DNA from: Cristatella mucedo
Taxonomy: Eukaryota; Bryozoa; Phylactolaemata; Cristatellidae
Reading direction: 5' to 3'
NCBI GenBank assembly: GCA_009760855.2
Contig: WPIO01000052.1
Coordinates: 2,980,501 to 3,044,500 of the forward strand
Length of the DNA stretch: 64,000 bases
Made by a program: the position numbers and the translations under genes. Shown here one piece after another: positions 47,276 to 58,815 of the stretch; the stretch's first letter is position 1; each line of letters begins with the position of its first letter. Under the pieces are notes generated by a model. The model did no database searches. It was not told the origin of the DNA and saw only the letters and a program-made list of their open reading frames with translations.

Positions 47276-48302
47276 ACCTATTAGAAAATATCAGGCCACG
47301 CCACAGATTCCGGTACGCCCAAGAATGGTATCTACAGTCATTAGCATAGCTTAGGTTTCGATTGCACACCGAACTGCAACTAGTAAAGACGACTCGGAAC
47401 TGTCAGGGATTAGCTTTTCTCTATCTTTCTTGAGTGAAGTTCCTGGAAGAGTCAACACCAAGGCACGGAAGAACGAAAGAACAGCCTGAAGAGCCTTGAA
47501 CTTCGGCCTATTCATTATCAAAGCTTATGCTTCTCGAGGGCCATTTGCCAGTCCAAAGCCCTCAGGCCTATTCAACTGCCTGCCATAGGGGAGTTATCCA
47601 GGTGTATGTACACTCCAGCGCTGTTGCTAACAATAGATAGTGAATCACCCCTAGTGAAAGCCATTAGACCTTTTGATACTATCAAAAGGAAATCGATGTG
47701 GCTGCGGAATAACCGTCAACGAGCCGCAGAGCAGCGAGGCACTGCCCCAGTGACCGAACGCGCTGCGCTTGCTTATAATTTGTTGCCAACTTGGCTACCA
47801 CAGCTACGCTCGATTCACGTCCAACATTAATAAGCACAAGTAATTAAGCACGAGTATGTCGACATCTGTTCAGGCCTGCGACCGTCCCCGGTCCTACGGG
47901 ATCGGCCATTAGCTAATCTGGTGAGCCTCCCTCTCTTCTCTCTCTCTCGGTCTATCTCACGCCTCGAGTTAAACGAAGTCTAGAATGCTTACAGAGTCAT
48001 TGTCACGTTATACATAAAAGCACATTGGAAGGATTGGAGTAACCAATAAATGCCTAGGTCAATGGGGCCATGAATTAGCTGTTCGAAGCCCATACTATTC
48101 GGGGTGGATGGGGGGGGGGGGTTCAGAGCTACGGCAACACCTCGGATAGGCCTGTGTAAACACCTGCTCGCTCAATGAAGCATATTGGATGTCACACCGG
48201 CTCGCTTCCAACGATTTTAGTAAGTCTCAGACCAGAAGTTAGGTGCTCGTTTATTGCACCACAAAATAAGTAACTTCATGTCGACGATAACACGCAAATG
48301 AC
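47276..48302. other. Unassigned intergenic segment
   Basis: No recognised gene. It holds a CT tract near 47931-47950, a G10 run near 48111-48121, and a 74-codon plus frame (47606-47830) with no similarity known to me. Confidence 0.5.
48250..48255 (-). promoter_or_regulatory. AATAAA polyadenylation signal
   Basis: TTTATT on the plus strand, 48 bases downstream of the TAG of the candidate exon at 48303-48460. Confidence 0.4.
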
Positions 48303-48460
48303 CTAACTCTCGACCGACAGAAGAAGACTGTCGACCGAACCAGCAGATGACGTATGCGCTTCTCCGGACCATGCCTCATCGTGACGGCGCTTGGCTACCT
48401 CGACGGCGCTCGTCATGACGGCGAACGGCACCTCCGCGTTGACCGTGTGGGTGTCGTGCA
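48303..48460 (-). CDS. Candidate terminal exon (gene unknown, possibly alternative MAX end)
   Basis: After AACATTATAG the minus strand is open for 51 codons (HDTHTVNAEVPFAVMTSAVE VAKRRHDEAWSG...) to a TAG at 48303-48305, and an AATAAA follows at 48250. The segment is GC-rich compared with its flanks. The exon opens with TG, so a preceding exon ending in one base is needed. MAX exon 4 ends in exactly one base, G, giving valine. I do not recognise the peptide, and the polypyrimidine tract before the acceptor is poor. Confidence 0.35.
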
Positions 48461-48519
48461 CTATAATGTTACTTTGTGTCTCTCACTTTGTAAGACATTA
48501 CCCGTAAAATTGCTTCACC

Positions 48520-48640
48520 CGGCCTAACTCTCGTGACGCTTGTCCATAATCTGGACGCGCTTATCCAAAACGGCTTGCCATTGGATATGCACATTGCCTC
48601 TACGGTCAATATAGATGGCGACAGAAGCTAGATGGAATTT
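48520..48640 (+). mobile_element. Short LINE fragment, group D-like
   Basis: ATCCAAAACGGCTTGCCATT, GGATATGCACATTGCCTCTA, CGGTCAATATAG resembles the segment near 52550-52610 (TTCCAAAACGACTACTCATT, GGATGAAC). Confidence 0.55.
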
Positions 48641-48779
48641 CAGACGTTTGATGCATGGCAACTAATCACCAACAGATTTTAATTTATTATAAGTAAGGGA
48701 GACACAACTGGAAGCAGAAGAGTGGGTGGTACCGGAGATCAAAGAAGTCGGATATGTTAGCCTGTGTAAGTGAAACGAC

Positions 48780-49010
48780 GTACACGTGAGAGTCCTCAAG
48801 TCAATTCAATCCTTCATACGGAGGCATGGAAGCAAAGACATAAGTGCTGTAACATGGTAGCAACGCCACTGACGACAGACCAGGTGAGCTGCGGAGTTTT
48901 GCACCAGTTGGAGACGATTAAGGGTATAGGGGAAATCCTTAAGGGAATTGCAGTAATCTAGCTGATATATCACAAACGGGTAAACTGGTTTGGCTGCCAT
49001 TCATCCCTAA
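48780..49010 (-). mobile_element. LINE RT C-terminal fragment
   Basis: The minus frame reads QLDYCNSLKDFPYTLNRLQL VQNSAAHLVCRQWRCYHVT, the family signature region between RT and the 3' tail. Confidence 0.85.
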
Positions 49011-49734
49011 TTTTGGCTACGTTCCTCAGCTGAAAGTAAGCCAACTCTATGATAAAAGCAATACACTCGTTCTATCCAATATCAAGTCGTTAGGAACAAG
49101 ATGCCCAGATTACGGACACTTAGTCACTGGAGCGATGCTAAAATCAATCATGAGGGTGAGGCTACGCACTATGAGAAGGGCACTAGCCTTGTGAATACAA
49201 CTTAAAATTAGGTGGAAAGATGACCATTTGTGGAGATCACACTGTAAAGTTGTATCAAGTTCTGCTTGTACATCACTACAGGAGTTAAGATTTCGGTAGG
49301 ATAACTTTTGCTGCACATGTCTATTGATTTCAGAATAAAAAGTTCAAGGACGCTTATCGGCTTCATATAATGCAGAAACTAGTAAATTTGTTATTTGTAG
49401 ATAAATTGCCTCCAGTTTACTTCCGAATTACATATTTTTATGGTTTTTTAATCTCACCTTTTAAACGCTCCTTTTATGCTGAAATCGCCAATACTAGAGA
49501 TCCCATTACTAAAATGTAGGTCTCTGAAAAGGTGCCCTAAACAACTATTCGATTGCTGGACCAATCTTAAAAATGTCATTTAACCATAATTTTGATTCAA
49601 ATGGTCACACAAGATCAGTTTGCTAGGAATAATGGCCATTTCTATATATCTTGTGCCTAAGCAATTAGGAAAATCTACCCAGGTGCAAACATTTGTTTTA
49701 CACATTGTGATCCATGCACATTAGCATATTTACT

Positions 49735-49945
49735 CTGACACTGTTCATGCTGCCACTAACCACATTTGCATGCTGACCCAGTGCATGTAACCCCTAACCA
49801 TGTTATTCATTTTGTTTGTTTTTCAAGCATGATTTTACTTACTATTCTATTGCGTATCACTTTGCAGCAAATGTAAAGCGCCTAGAAAGAGATTAAGTTC
49901 TCTGAGGGCGCTTTATCAAGTGCAATATTATTATTATTATTACTC
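49735..49945 (+). mobile_element. LINE family A 3' tail
   Basis: From CTGACACTGTTCATGCTGCC through the hairpin AAAGCGCCTAGAAAGAGATT ... GAGGGCGCTTTATCAAG to ATTATTATTATTATTA. One of the best-preserved tails. Confidence 0.95.
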
Positions 49946-49959
49946 TAGGCTCCACTGAT

Positions 49960-50115
49960 GCTGTATACTCTGCAGCTAAAGCGACTTTGGACCTTAACCA
50001 GGGTCTTGAGCATGTGTGCGTTTGCATGCCTGTCAAGGAATACTAGTGCATCTCGCTTGTCATCAACTCCTGGTTACAGATTCTCTTGCAGCATGCTGTA
50101 AAGCTCCTGGATTCT
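49960..50115 (+). mobile_element. LINE group D tail remnant
   Basis: CATCAACTCCTGGTTACAGA, TTCTCTTGCAGCATGCTGTA, AAGCTCCTGGATTC recalls the start of the group D tails. Low identity. Confidence 0.45.
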
Positions 50116-50284
50116 ACCAGCTCACTGGGACTCATCTTTCAACACCTGCTGAATTGAGTTATATGTAGACGCCACTCGGAGCTGCACAATTGGCAAACCT
50201 ATTGTGGGCCTACACAAGCTTCACCTCAGAGGGGGTGGTGGATACAAACCGGCTGCCAGCAAGCAGTTCAGGTCGTTCTATTTC

Positions 50285-50380
50285 ACGATAGGTGTCGAGT
50301 TCATGAATAATAATAACTAAGATATTGGTACCGAGTCAAAAGAGAAATTCACTTTCTAAGCATTTTATATAGTAAATGTC
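50285..50380 (-). mobile_element. LINE 3' hairpin remnant
   Basis: AATAATAATAACTAAGATAT followed by a degenerate complement of the hairpin and AGCATTTTATATAGTAAATG. Confidence 0.5.
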
Positions 50381-50594
50381 GAGTGACTGGTACAACTGCA
50401 CTGGATGAAGTGTCTGGTCATGCATTATTCATTTAATCAAACTTGTCCATCAGGGTTGTGTTCTGTAATTCCTGTTGAGTACAAGTCTTACACAGTGCTA
50501 CAGTTTGAACCTACATCATAACTCAAAAAATAATGCGGCAGAGCAAACAAGCTAAACACAACAGCAGTAAAACAATGTTCAATAAATATTGCCT

Positions 50595-50600
50595 TTTATT
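50595..50600 (-). promoter_or_regulatory. MAX: AATAAA polyadenylation signal, probable MAX 3' end
   Basis: TTTATT on the plus strand about 560 bases downstream of the MAX stop codon, the first such hexamer I see on that strand. Confidence 0.45.
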
Positions 50601-51156
50601 TCCTAGTGAGGAAGTCAGGCAGGCTTTTGTTCAACAATGGCAACGGCTATGATCTCATGGATGCTCCAAAAGAACACACATCTTCTGAACTCAGAGGCTT
50701 GTTAAAAACAGATGCTGTGAAATGTCCTCACTATCACGCTAGTTGCAAATCGCTATTGGACATTAAAAATTGTCCGGGTGCACGGATAGGACACTAGCCT
50801 TACAGACGAACAAACTCTAGGGACAAAAATGGAAATCTGCATCCTTGCACAACTGCTGTTGGATGTAATGCGGAGTTAGTTAGCTTCTATCTATGCCATC
50901 AGCAAAGAAACTAGTGAACACTGGATCGTCAGTCGTCATCTGCACACCAGCCTGCACAAAGAGGCAGCATCGGGTAGCATGACTCTTAACGGCCCTGCCA
51001 GTGCTCCAAAAAAAAACAAACATAGCACAGCTTCTGCAGCTGTGAGTCCAGTACCCCAGTAGTGGAGTGACCACAGTGACAACAGCTGATTGCATAGGGC
51101 CACTTAGCTCCTGTGCAGACCGCCACGGCAGCGGTGTCGATGACAATGACGGTATC

Positions 51157-51290
51157 TCACACCTTGGCCTTCTTTCTTCTTGGCCTTGCTGGCACTGTTT
51201 CCTCAGATGCGCCCGAGTCCGAGTCGGCAGCCTGTCCAGACTGGTTGGCTGCAAAAGCCCCTGCAGACTTCACTTTCTCCAGTGCTGAAA
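51157..51290 (-). CDS. MAX: MAX exon 5 with stop
   Basis: The acceptor TGATTTTTAG was chosen because it yields EQQVSALEK, matching human EQQVRALEK. A second AG six bases on (TTTCAG) would give EQQALEK, also in frame. The exon ends RPRRKKAKV then TGA at 51157-51159. Confidence 0.92.
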
Positions 51291-54200
51291 CTAAAAATCA
51301 GTATCATTGCAAAGAGGGCAGTCGAAAAGACTTGGGACGTGAGCAGCTGGCACAACCTGCATCAAGTACTAGCCAGAACAAAGGCAAACGAAATGGTAAA
51401 CAGCCAGGTATCCAGTTGGATACGAAAGCATTTCTTGTGGTAAGGGATTGATTATGCATTTACACGTCTCCCGAAAGTAGACAGGATCATTCATTTCAAG
51501 AGCAGCACTCAATAAGAGTAATGCACTAAAAGTTTTCCTCACAGGTAAGTCGACTATTTAGCTTGCAGTAAGTGATTCCCTACACCTCTGTAAAGCATCT
51601 CTTGGAAGAGCTTAAGATATTATTAAGGAGCTGAACCGTGACTTTGATAGAACCAGCAAACATGCATGCGTGCGCACACACACTTACGCACCTGCACTAA
51701 CGTTCACACCCTTATCACGAGACACCACCAGGAAGCCCAGCAGGCATTCGAGAAGGCCGGCCGGCAGAGTTGGAACAGCAAAAGCAAATGACCCTACTCT
51801 AAGTAATACCACATAATCAGCATGAAGATGACAATTATTTCGGCTATGGTAGCTTGAAAAGTCAAGTCAGCAGGATGTTCGATAAGCCCTGTCGTGTTAC
51901 TATTGCTGATAGACGAACGTCAAAAACGCTCACTTGCAGTAGGCATCACGTCACTTTCAGCCAGCCCAAGTCCCCAGAGTAGCTCTTCAGAATGTAGGGC
52001 GATCGTTCCATCGGTTCTCACTATGAGAATGATTTTTAGACCTGGGGATAAACCCCAGATTTTGAGGAGATAACTCCAAGCCTAGAGCCATTTTCTCTCT
52101 CAAAAATCGTCATAACTTCGGGTGTACATCAAACATATTTTGTCTTTTGGAAGGCACATGAAGCACAAAATTGATTGATTGACCAATATTTGGACCGTTA
52201 ACCCTTATAGTATAGTACCTTGACGGCTCTGCTGCTGTAGAAGCTGCCATATTTGCTGCTGCTATTGCAGCTGCCAGCCTGGTTGCTGTACCAATTAAGG
52301 AGAAGTGGATCACGATTTTGATGCTAACATTTTTGGTTTGTTTCCGACTCCTCCTTTCCGCTACATATACTCTATCTCAGGCCGATATCATTGCCAACAC
52401 TTTTATTTCTACCCCGATAACAACCAGCTCTACTTATCCTTCAACTCTTTTCAAGTCTAACACATAATACGACTCACTTAATTCCCTTGCAGCCTGACTG
52501 GTACATCTTATCATCACTTCCGTGACGTCGGCCCATAATAGCAGCATGCGATTCCAAAACGACTACTCATTGGATGAACAAATTTCCTCCATGGTCAAGT
52601 TGGCCTACTTCCAGGAAAGGAATATCAAAATAAGGACATGCTTAAATTAAAGTATGAGCCAATTCAGTTCACGTGTTTCTGGCATCGCGTCGAGATTACT
52701 GCAACTCAAGCAAAAAACTCAGCAGTCTGGTCAGTCATCAACAGCATAGCTGCGATAGCATACCCCTCCTGCCTGAGCTTCACTGGCTCCTTATCAAGTA
52801 TGAACGGATTTCAATTGCTGTCTGGTGCCGCTTAACTTGTTTGCACCAGCCTACTTATCCTCCCTCTATCAGTGTGCTCTTTGCACCACCTGCTCCTCAG
52901 CATCTGGCCATCTTGCTGTCCATAGCACTAAATTAAACTCTTTTTGTTCCATCAGTTCATATGCACTGCAAGTCGGGAACTAGCTTCTAGCAGCGGTCAC
53001 TAACGGCAATGAGCTTGTATAGTTTAATTATCAGCAAAAGATATATCTGTCCTCGCTAGGTTTCCCTTCGACTAAGCGAATTCGTCTTTTTTTTATTTAT
53101 TTATTGCCACATGCTTTGCATGCTTACCTGTGCATGATTCAGTGCACATTACCAGCCAAAAGTTCAACTGACCCATGGCCTTAATTTTTTTCTTGTTTGC
53201 TCTAGCTTGCTGACATAAGCACCTGTCTGCTTTTGCATATTTGTGTAAGCATGAAACCTTTAATGTCACTAGCCCTTGGCCATTGATTCTCTTAAAGCGT
53301 GTCGTCAAGCTCCCGATATTTATCCCTCCCTCTTACGGTGATATACAAACGACCCATCATAATTACATTACCTAAGCACGACAATAACGAGATGCTAGAA
53401 AAAACCTATGCAATAATCTCCGGTTCGAGTTAAATCCAGGTAGAAATCCTAACTACAAGCTTCAGGTAATGGGCTACCACTGGCACATTGTTTGGATCAC
53501 AACCAAACCAGTAATCGTCTACAAGTACTAAAAAAAAGAGTTCAAGCCGACACTGATTTCTGTAGAAGTACTACTCTGACCAGCCCCTACCGAAAAAGAT
53601 TTTAGCGTTCAGATCTATCCCGACCATAATGAATACTCAATACCAGAAACCAAATGGCTCACATACTGGGCTCATTCGTGCCAAAATACAAGAGAGATGC
53701 CTCAAGCATATAATAGTAATGCACTTGATAAAGCGCCCTCAGAGAACTCAATCTCTCTCTAGGCGCTTTACATTTGCAGCAAAGGGAGATGCAATTGAAT
53801 GGTGAGTAATATGCTTGATAAACAAACAAAATGAATAACATGGTTAGGGGTGACATGCACAGGGTCAGCATGCAAATGTGGTTAGTGGCAGCATGCACAG
53901 CATAAAGAGTAAGCCGAATACCGGCAGACTAAACAGTTACAAATCAATGCCTTGTCAAGCTCTCGACATGATTCATGAAAGACATTACCTTGCTGTTCCA
54001 GAATACGATTCTGACTACGAATGTCGTCGATCTCCTGCTGATGCTTGTGATTCCGCTGTTTCATTATCTGAATGTACTCGGTGGCTTTTTTTAGGATCTG
54101 CGCTCTTGACGCCTGTAAGGGCAGCGCTGTATGCTACTAAAGCAGAACCAGTATCAACCTGATGCTGCTTAACAGCATTAACGGCCAAGCATTTGAGGTC

Positions 54201-57200
54201 GGTATATAGCAACAAAATAACTCAGATGGGGGCAATCAATTGCAAACCAATGGCATTACACGCACAATTGACATTGACATAGGCTGGCTGGCTTTTGTTT
54301 ATAAGAAAGATAAACAAGATGAGCAATGATAAATAAGATAACTCAACAGTGCTTGGATAACTATCTTTGGGGAGAAGTATGTTCTCCAGAAATCGCATGC
54401 CAGTAGCCAATTAGTTCCTGACCAGTAGGAAGTGATAGTAGCTAAGGACTCTGCACCCTATTAGTGCAAGAGACCAAAGCCTTCTGTATTGCCAAGATCC
54501 CTCTCCAACCTGTTCGTGTGTCAATGTGGCTTCTAATTCCTGACACATGAACAAGAATATAGAAGATAGTGTAACACAGAAGCTGCTACAGATAGATGAG
54601 CACGTCTCAAATCATGGATATCATAGTTCTAGGTTTTGCAACGGTTCTTAAGTCCAGTGACAAGGTGCTAGTAATTTACGACCCGAGACGTGAATTCGAA
54701 CCATGCGGTAAGCAATCTGTATCTGCTGAATCAAGCGGGGGTGATAGTAAGTAAAGGCTAGCTATTAAACAGCCTTATTTTGCATAGCAGCTGAAGAGTC
54801 ATAACAGCTATCACCACTTCTTGTAGTGAAAAATTAAGAATCGCTCACGGCAGGACTCGAACCCATTACCTGGGCGAGCACCTTATCCTTGGGCTAAGAC
54901 CCACGTACATTGTGCTAAAGCTGTTCCATTGCATAAATGTGGATGTTGAATCAGCTGACTATTGCTACCCCAACACTAGCCGGCTGATCATGCAATTTAT
55001 ACTTCCCTTAATAGGTACTTAATAAAAGTTTATTCAACCTGAGTTGCTCACAGTAAGCAGTGCCCCACCCAAAAAGCCACTCAATGGCATCACTTTTCGA
55101 AGGTGAAATCGTCTAACAGCTATCGTTTTAGAACAATATAGACAGAAACTAATCAACTGGCGTTTCTTTATACTAGTGGTCGGATACTGCTCTTGCCTCT
55201 AGAATATAATACCTAAACCCCATCCTTGTGGGAGGGGGAAGAAGCCAGCCATGTGCGAAAGACTTGACTACATTAGCCCAAGGGTGGAGGTGATGTGCTT
55301 CCATCTGACAGGACTTACAAAAGCAAATGTTATCAACCTGCCATTCTCCTCTCCTAATGCAACGCAATTTTTTATACATAAAATCTTTCTGAACGTTCCA
55401 AAGAGCATCTAAGTACCAGCTACTGCTGTTCTAGATCACGAGTTAGGTAGATGGCTAACTCCGAAATAAGTTCTACACCTTGTCCTGGATTCGCTAGCAA
55501 CATGAAACAACTCAACTAGCACCGCCTTCCCTTTCCACAAGGCAATCCAGTTTCCCAGGCCAGAGGCAAGGGTCGGGATCTACAATGATCTTTCCAAGCT
55601 GTAAGACAAAGGTATTGGCGCTTTCACATTTCCAATAGCTACATCTTTCTATCCATCACGTGGATGCAGATTAGTTGGGGCGAAGTCTGAGCCTAGGCAA
55701 AACCGGAGCTATTAGGGGTTCTTTACCATCAGCTAGACCACCGTCTAAACTGAGATATCTCAAGTGGTTTACAAGTTGAATTTTAGCCGTCGGCAACAAT
55801 TTAGTGATGGCATTTGTCTGATGCTATAAAGAAAAAAACAACAATTTCATGGCTAGCTGAGTTTCCCACCAACACTCCACTTAACTGGTGAAGATAAAAA
55901 ACCGGATCTCCAGCATCGACTTCTGTTATCTTACGGTAATTCTTACAACCAATAAATTTATATAGGACGTCACTCATGGCCGGTCAACCACAAGCTCTAT
56001 GGAGTTCATGGGTACCGAAATACCAAGCATTCTAGTAGAGTTATACCAAGGAGTTATGACTAGCTCAAGCTCTCCATGATCATTTTTCGGTTGCTATTTA
56101 ACAAGCAGTGATCAAAAGCACAGGCAATTATTATAACTTACACGTAGCTAGAGTCAGACGACCTTTAGTAGCACAGAACTGAAATTACAGGTCAATTTGA
56201 AGAGAGAAAGGCCTGGAATTAATGCAAAGCTCGATCTCCCCCAATTTCAATACTTCTATCGACTTCAAACCTGCGAGCCTTCAACACAACTGGTTCTCGA
56301 GCAGGAAGGCCGCACCTCATTTCTTTCTTGGGTTCACACAAGCTATGTCAAAACACAACGCCCCTGTCTTTATTCGAACTTCCCCAAGCGTCGACTGCCT
56401 CGATTATAGCATTAGCAGTACCACGGGCCAAGCAAAAGTCTTGGTTCAGTCAGAGAAGACGAGCTGACTTGATTTTTTCCAGATATAAGTTGGGATGCGA
56501 CTTACTTTTCGAGGTGCTCTAGAGAAAAAACTCTTTTCATTTCCCTATCCCAAGGATCAGCAGAACAATGATTTTTTTAATTCGTTTGCTGAAGCAGTTC
56601 GATTGCTAATCATTTCTAACAGAATAATGCCAGGTCCAGGGCTGTTTTCAATGTTATTAGTAAATAACAATAATAGTAATAACAAGACATTTCTATAGCA
56701 TACCAAGAAAACCGAATCTCTTTCTCATCACTTTATATATGCTGGTACGCAAGCACATCAATAGGCTTGATAGGGCAGATGGCAGCATGCATAAGCACAC
56801 AAAGGATCAAGCAAATGCTGTACAAGATGCTGCTTAAGCATCTTTTTAATGTCTAGTCAGGTGTTGGGGTGACGTCAGTCGGGAGTGAGTTCCAGGCTTT
56901 GTGAGAATACCAACTACAAGCAGCCGTTTTGTAATAGCATACCAAGATAACGTGCAGATGTCACTGAACAACACAAGACAACCGATCTTGGGGGCAAAGT
57001 CCTCCAGCTTAAGGGTGACACTAAGCTGGCAAATTATAGCTCAAGATGATAAAGAGCAATACCAGAGCAAAATAAATCCCTATGAGCAATCTCTGAAAAG
57101 AACGTTTTGAAGAACAGACCGAAACACTAGGCTGCAAGTCAACATTCAGGAAATCACAGAGCACTAACTCCAACTCAAAAGCATCGTACTTCCAGTAAGC

Positions 57201-58815
57201 ATGCAAAGGCTAACTAGGCCAAAGACTACTGTGTTAGGATGATAAAATGAAAGAGCCTATGCAGTCATTTTTCTAAACGTCAAAAAAGTGTGGCAGATTA
57301 ACATCAGCAGCAGCAGCAGTTGGGAGCAGACTCGAGCCCTTACCAGGCTGATGTACTTATTTGCATTCTAACGGTCACTATTTGGCTGGATGTTCATGGG
57401 ATCGCAGGCAAATTATGCCTAGTGCCTGCTCTGTCCCTAAGCAAACCACTGGGCTGCCTTTGGTCTGAAATGATCTGTTAATCTGTGTTGCAAACCAGGT
57501 GCAGTAAAAATTAATGGCCTCCCAGTGCCAGCACTGAGCAAGGTCAGTCACTACACGGACTATAGAATTGTAGAGAATCGTCACTAACACTACATCCATT
57601 TTCACGGTGTAGCACTTGGAAATGAGGACACTCAGAAATGAGGACACACAGGTAAAGAATACAACAGCTAGGGCTCCAGACCAACTCTTTGGAATGAACG
57701 AACATATGCCGGCAAACCGAGTCTGATCACATTGCTTGGGGTTGATACTGGAAACATGTCCACCAAGCTGACGCGTCAGAGTCGAACATGTCGTCACGAG
57801 TCGATCATGTCGTCACGAGCAATCGGTACAACCCACTAGTGCAAAGCTGTCAATACAGCACAGCGAAAGCAGCTAACCACTAGCTACTCTTCACCTTGAC
57901 GACTTTCTCTCCTTGTATCGTCGGCACCGAATCGCGAAGGCTGGTGAAGCTTTCCTTTATGTGGTCTCTCCTTTTCCTCTCAAGCGCGTTGTGGTGGGCT
58001 CTCTTTTCTGCCTAAAGAGAATTTGAGAAACTTCCAGACGCATTGAACAGAAGCATAAGATCATGCTAATCCAAGTGTCAAGAGCTAACGATCGTCGCCA
58101 CCCTGGATGGCGGCCAAAACAGTGCTTTTTTTCTGGCATTGGTTCATGCTTCACTCCAGCGTCGTTCGATCAGTAGTGCTACGAAGCCAGAACCCTGGGT
58201 AGTTGGCCTACATGTCTCACAGCGATACCATGCCTCATATGGGCGTTTCAAAAGCAAGAGAGCGCTCGAACAGGCAGTTGCCTCACCGAATACTGCCAGC
58301 CAGCGCGCGTAGAGAATGTGCTAACATCATGGGGGAGATGTGCAAGCGGCAACCGCCGGCAGCCCAGAAGGGCAGATGGACAGGCGCAGAGGGCATGGGC
58401 AACGTGTCAAAGACGCGTGAATCCAGGTCGCGTCCGCGGCGCCTTTGCTGCGGAGCATACGGCTTTCGTCGGAAAGCGTCTAGCTAGCCAGCCGACGGGT
58501 GTCGCGGTGCTCCCCCCCCCCCCGGCAGGCCGCGCACGCTGCTATTGGCACAAGGAAGACAACAAAGCCCCCCCCACCCACCCGGGAGAGACTGGTTGCG
58601 TCGACTCGCCGCACTTACGGAAGTTTCACGACCCGTAAGGTCCGAGTTCAGTGATATGTTGTCTTGGTCGTCGTCTTCCTCCTAATAGGAAAGGGGGAAA
58701 ACAATGCCTAGTCGAACGGCCGCCGCTACCGACGAGGGCAAACCGTTGCGCGTAAGAGCCAGGGGGTGACACTTACATCACTTTCAATGTCTATTTCTCT
58801 GTCATCGTCGCTCAT
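51157..58815 (-). CDS. MAX: MAX bHLH leucine-zipper gene (five coding exons, complete)
   Basis: MAX is the obligate dimer partner of MYC, MXD and MNT proteins and binds E-box DNA (CACGTG). Five minus-strand exons join in frame into about 158 residues (human 160). The acidic N-terminus starts [13 protein letters not shown] (human MSDNDDIEVESD). The basic region [17 protein letters not shown] is identical to human, including the DNA-contacting H, E and R of HNALERKRR. The loop and helix 2 run to [17 protein letters not shown], and the zipper reads [18 protein letters not shown] with the Q-N pair that sets partner choice. The C-terminus is acidic then basic ([20 protein letters not shown]; human [20 protein letters not shown]). 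Introns 3 and 4 are long and carry repeats. Confidence 0.96.
52335..53365 (+). mobile_element. LINE D-like element, heavily decayed, in MAX intron 4
   Basis: RT remnants near CAGGCCGATATCATTGCCAA (equivalent of ADVIAKHNLGFHFYADD) and TTGGATGAACAAATTTCCTC, then a tail with TGCATGATTCAGTGCACATT and GATATACAAACGACCCATCA. Antisense to MAX. Confidence 0.78.
53715..53905 (-). mobile_element. LINE family A 3' tail in MAX intron 4
   Basis: AATAGTAATGCACTTGATAA, AGCGCCCTCAGAGAACTCAA, CTAGGCGCTTTACATTTGCA, ending near GCAGCATGCACAGC, 80 bases from MAX exon 4. Sense with respect to MAX. Confidence 0.93.
53989..54112 (-). CDS. MAX: MAX exon 4 (helix 2 and zipper)
   Basis: The acceptor GCCCTTACAG and donor GTAATG bound 124 bases encoding [41 protein letters not shown] plus one G. 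Human: [40 protein letters not shown] Q. Confidence 0.98.
54650..54912. mobile_element. Two SINE-2-like copies in inverted orientation (MAX intron 3)
   Basis: The left copy (plus, about 54650-54782) shows GAATTCGAACCATGCGGTAA, GGGGGTGATAGTAAGTAAAG and TATTAAACAGCCTT. The right copy (minus, about 54765-54912) shows TTAAACAGCCTTATTTTGCA, ACAGCTATCACCACTTCTTG, GGCAGGACTCGAACCCATTA and a tRNA-like head. They meet tail to tail near 54770. Confidence 0.75.
54913..56684 (-). other. MAX: MAX intron 3, central part
   Basis: About 1.8 kb in which I see no exon or classified repeat. It contains short chance frames only. Confidence 0.6.
56685..56915 (-). mobile_element. LINE family A 3' tail, decayed
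   Basis: AATAATAGTAATAACAAGAC, ACCGAATCTCTTTCTCATCA, ATAAGCACACAAAGGATCAA and GTCGGGAGTGAGTTCCAGGC, the last being the complement of the WNSLP coding region. Confidence 0.85.
57895..58011 (-). CDS. MAX: MAX exon 3 (basic region, helix 1, loop)
   Basis: The acceptor ATTCTCTTTAG and donor GTGAAG bound 117 bases encoding [39 protein letters not shown]. An alternative donor nine bases earlier (GTCGTC, exon start 57904) would end at QGEK and match human exactly, but it is a poor splice site. Both keep frame. Confidence 0.95.
58513..58524. repeat. C12 homopolymer
   Basis: Uninterrupted C run in MAX intron 2 within a GC-rich promoter-proximal region. Confidence 0.9.
58619..58681 (-). CDS. MAX: MAX exon 2 (acidic insert)
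   Basis: The acceptor CCTATTAG and donor GTAAGT bound 63 bases encoding [21 protein letters not shown]. It occupies the place of the human nine-residue EEQPRFQSA exon but is longer and more acidic. Confidence 0.9.
58777..58815 (-). CDS. MAX: MAX exon 1 with start codon
   Basis: The ATG at 58813-58815 opens [13 protein letters not shown], then the donor GTAAGT. The match to human MSDNDDIEVESD fixes the start. Confidence 0.96.

Noticed and set aside
51285-51290. A two-residue deletion in the MAX zipper
   Set aside because: First seen with the acceptor TTTCAG. The acceptor six bases upstream restores VSALEK, so no deletion is needed.
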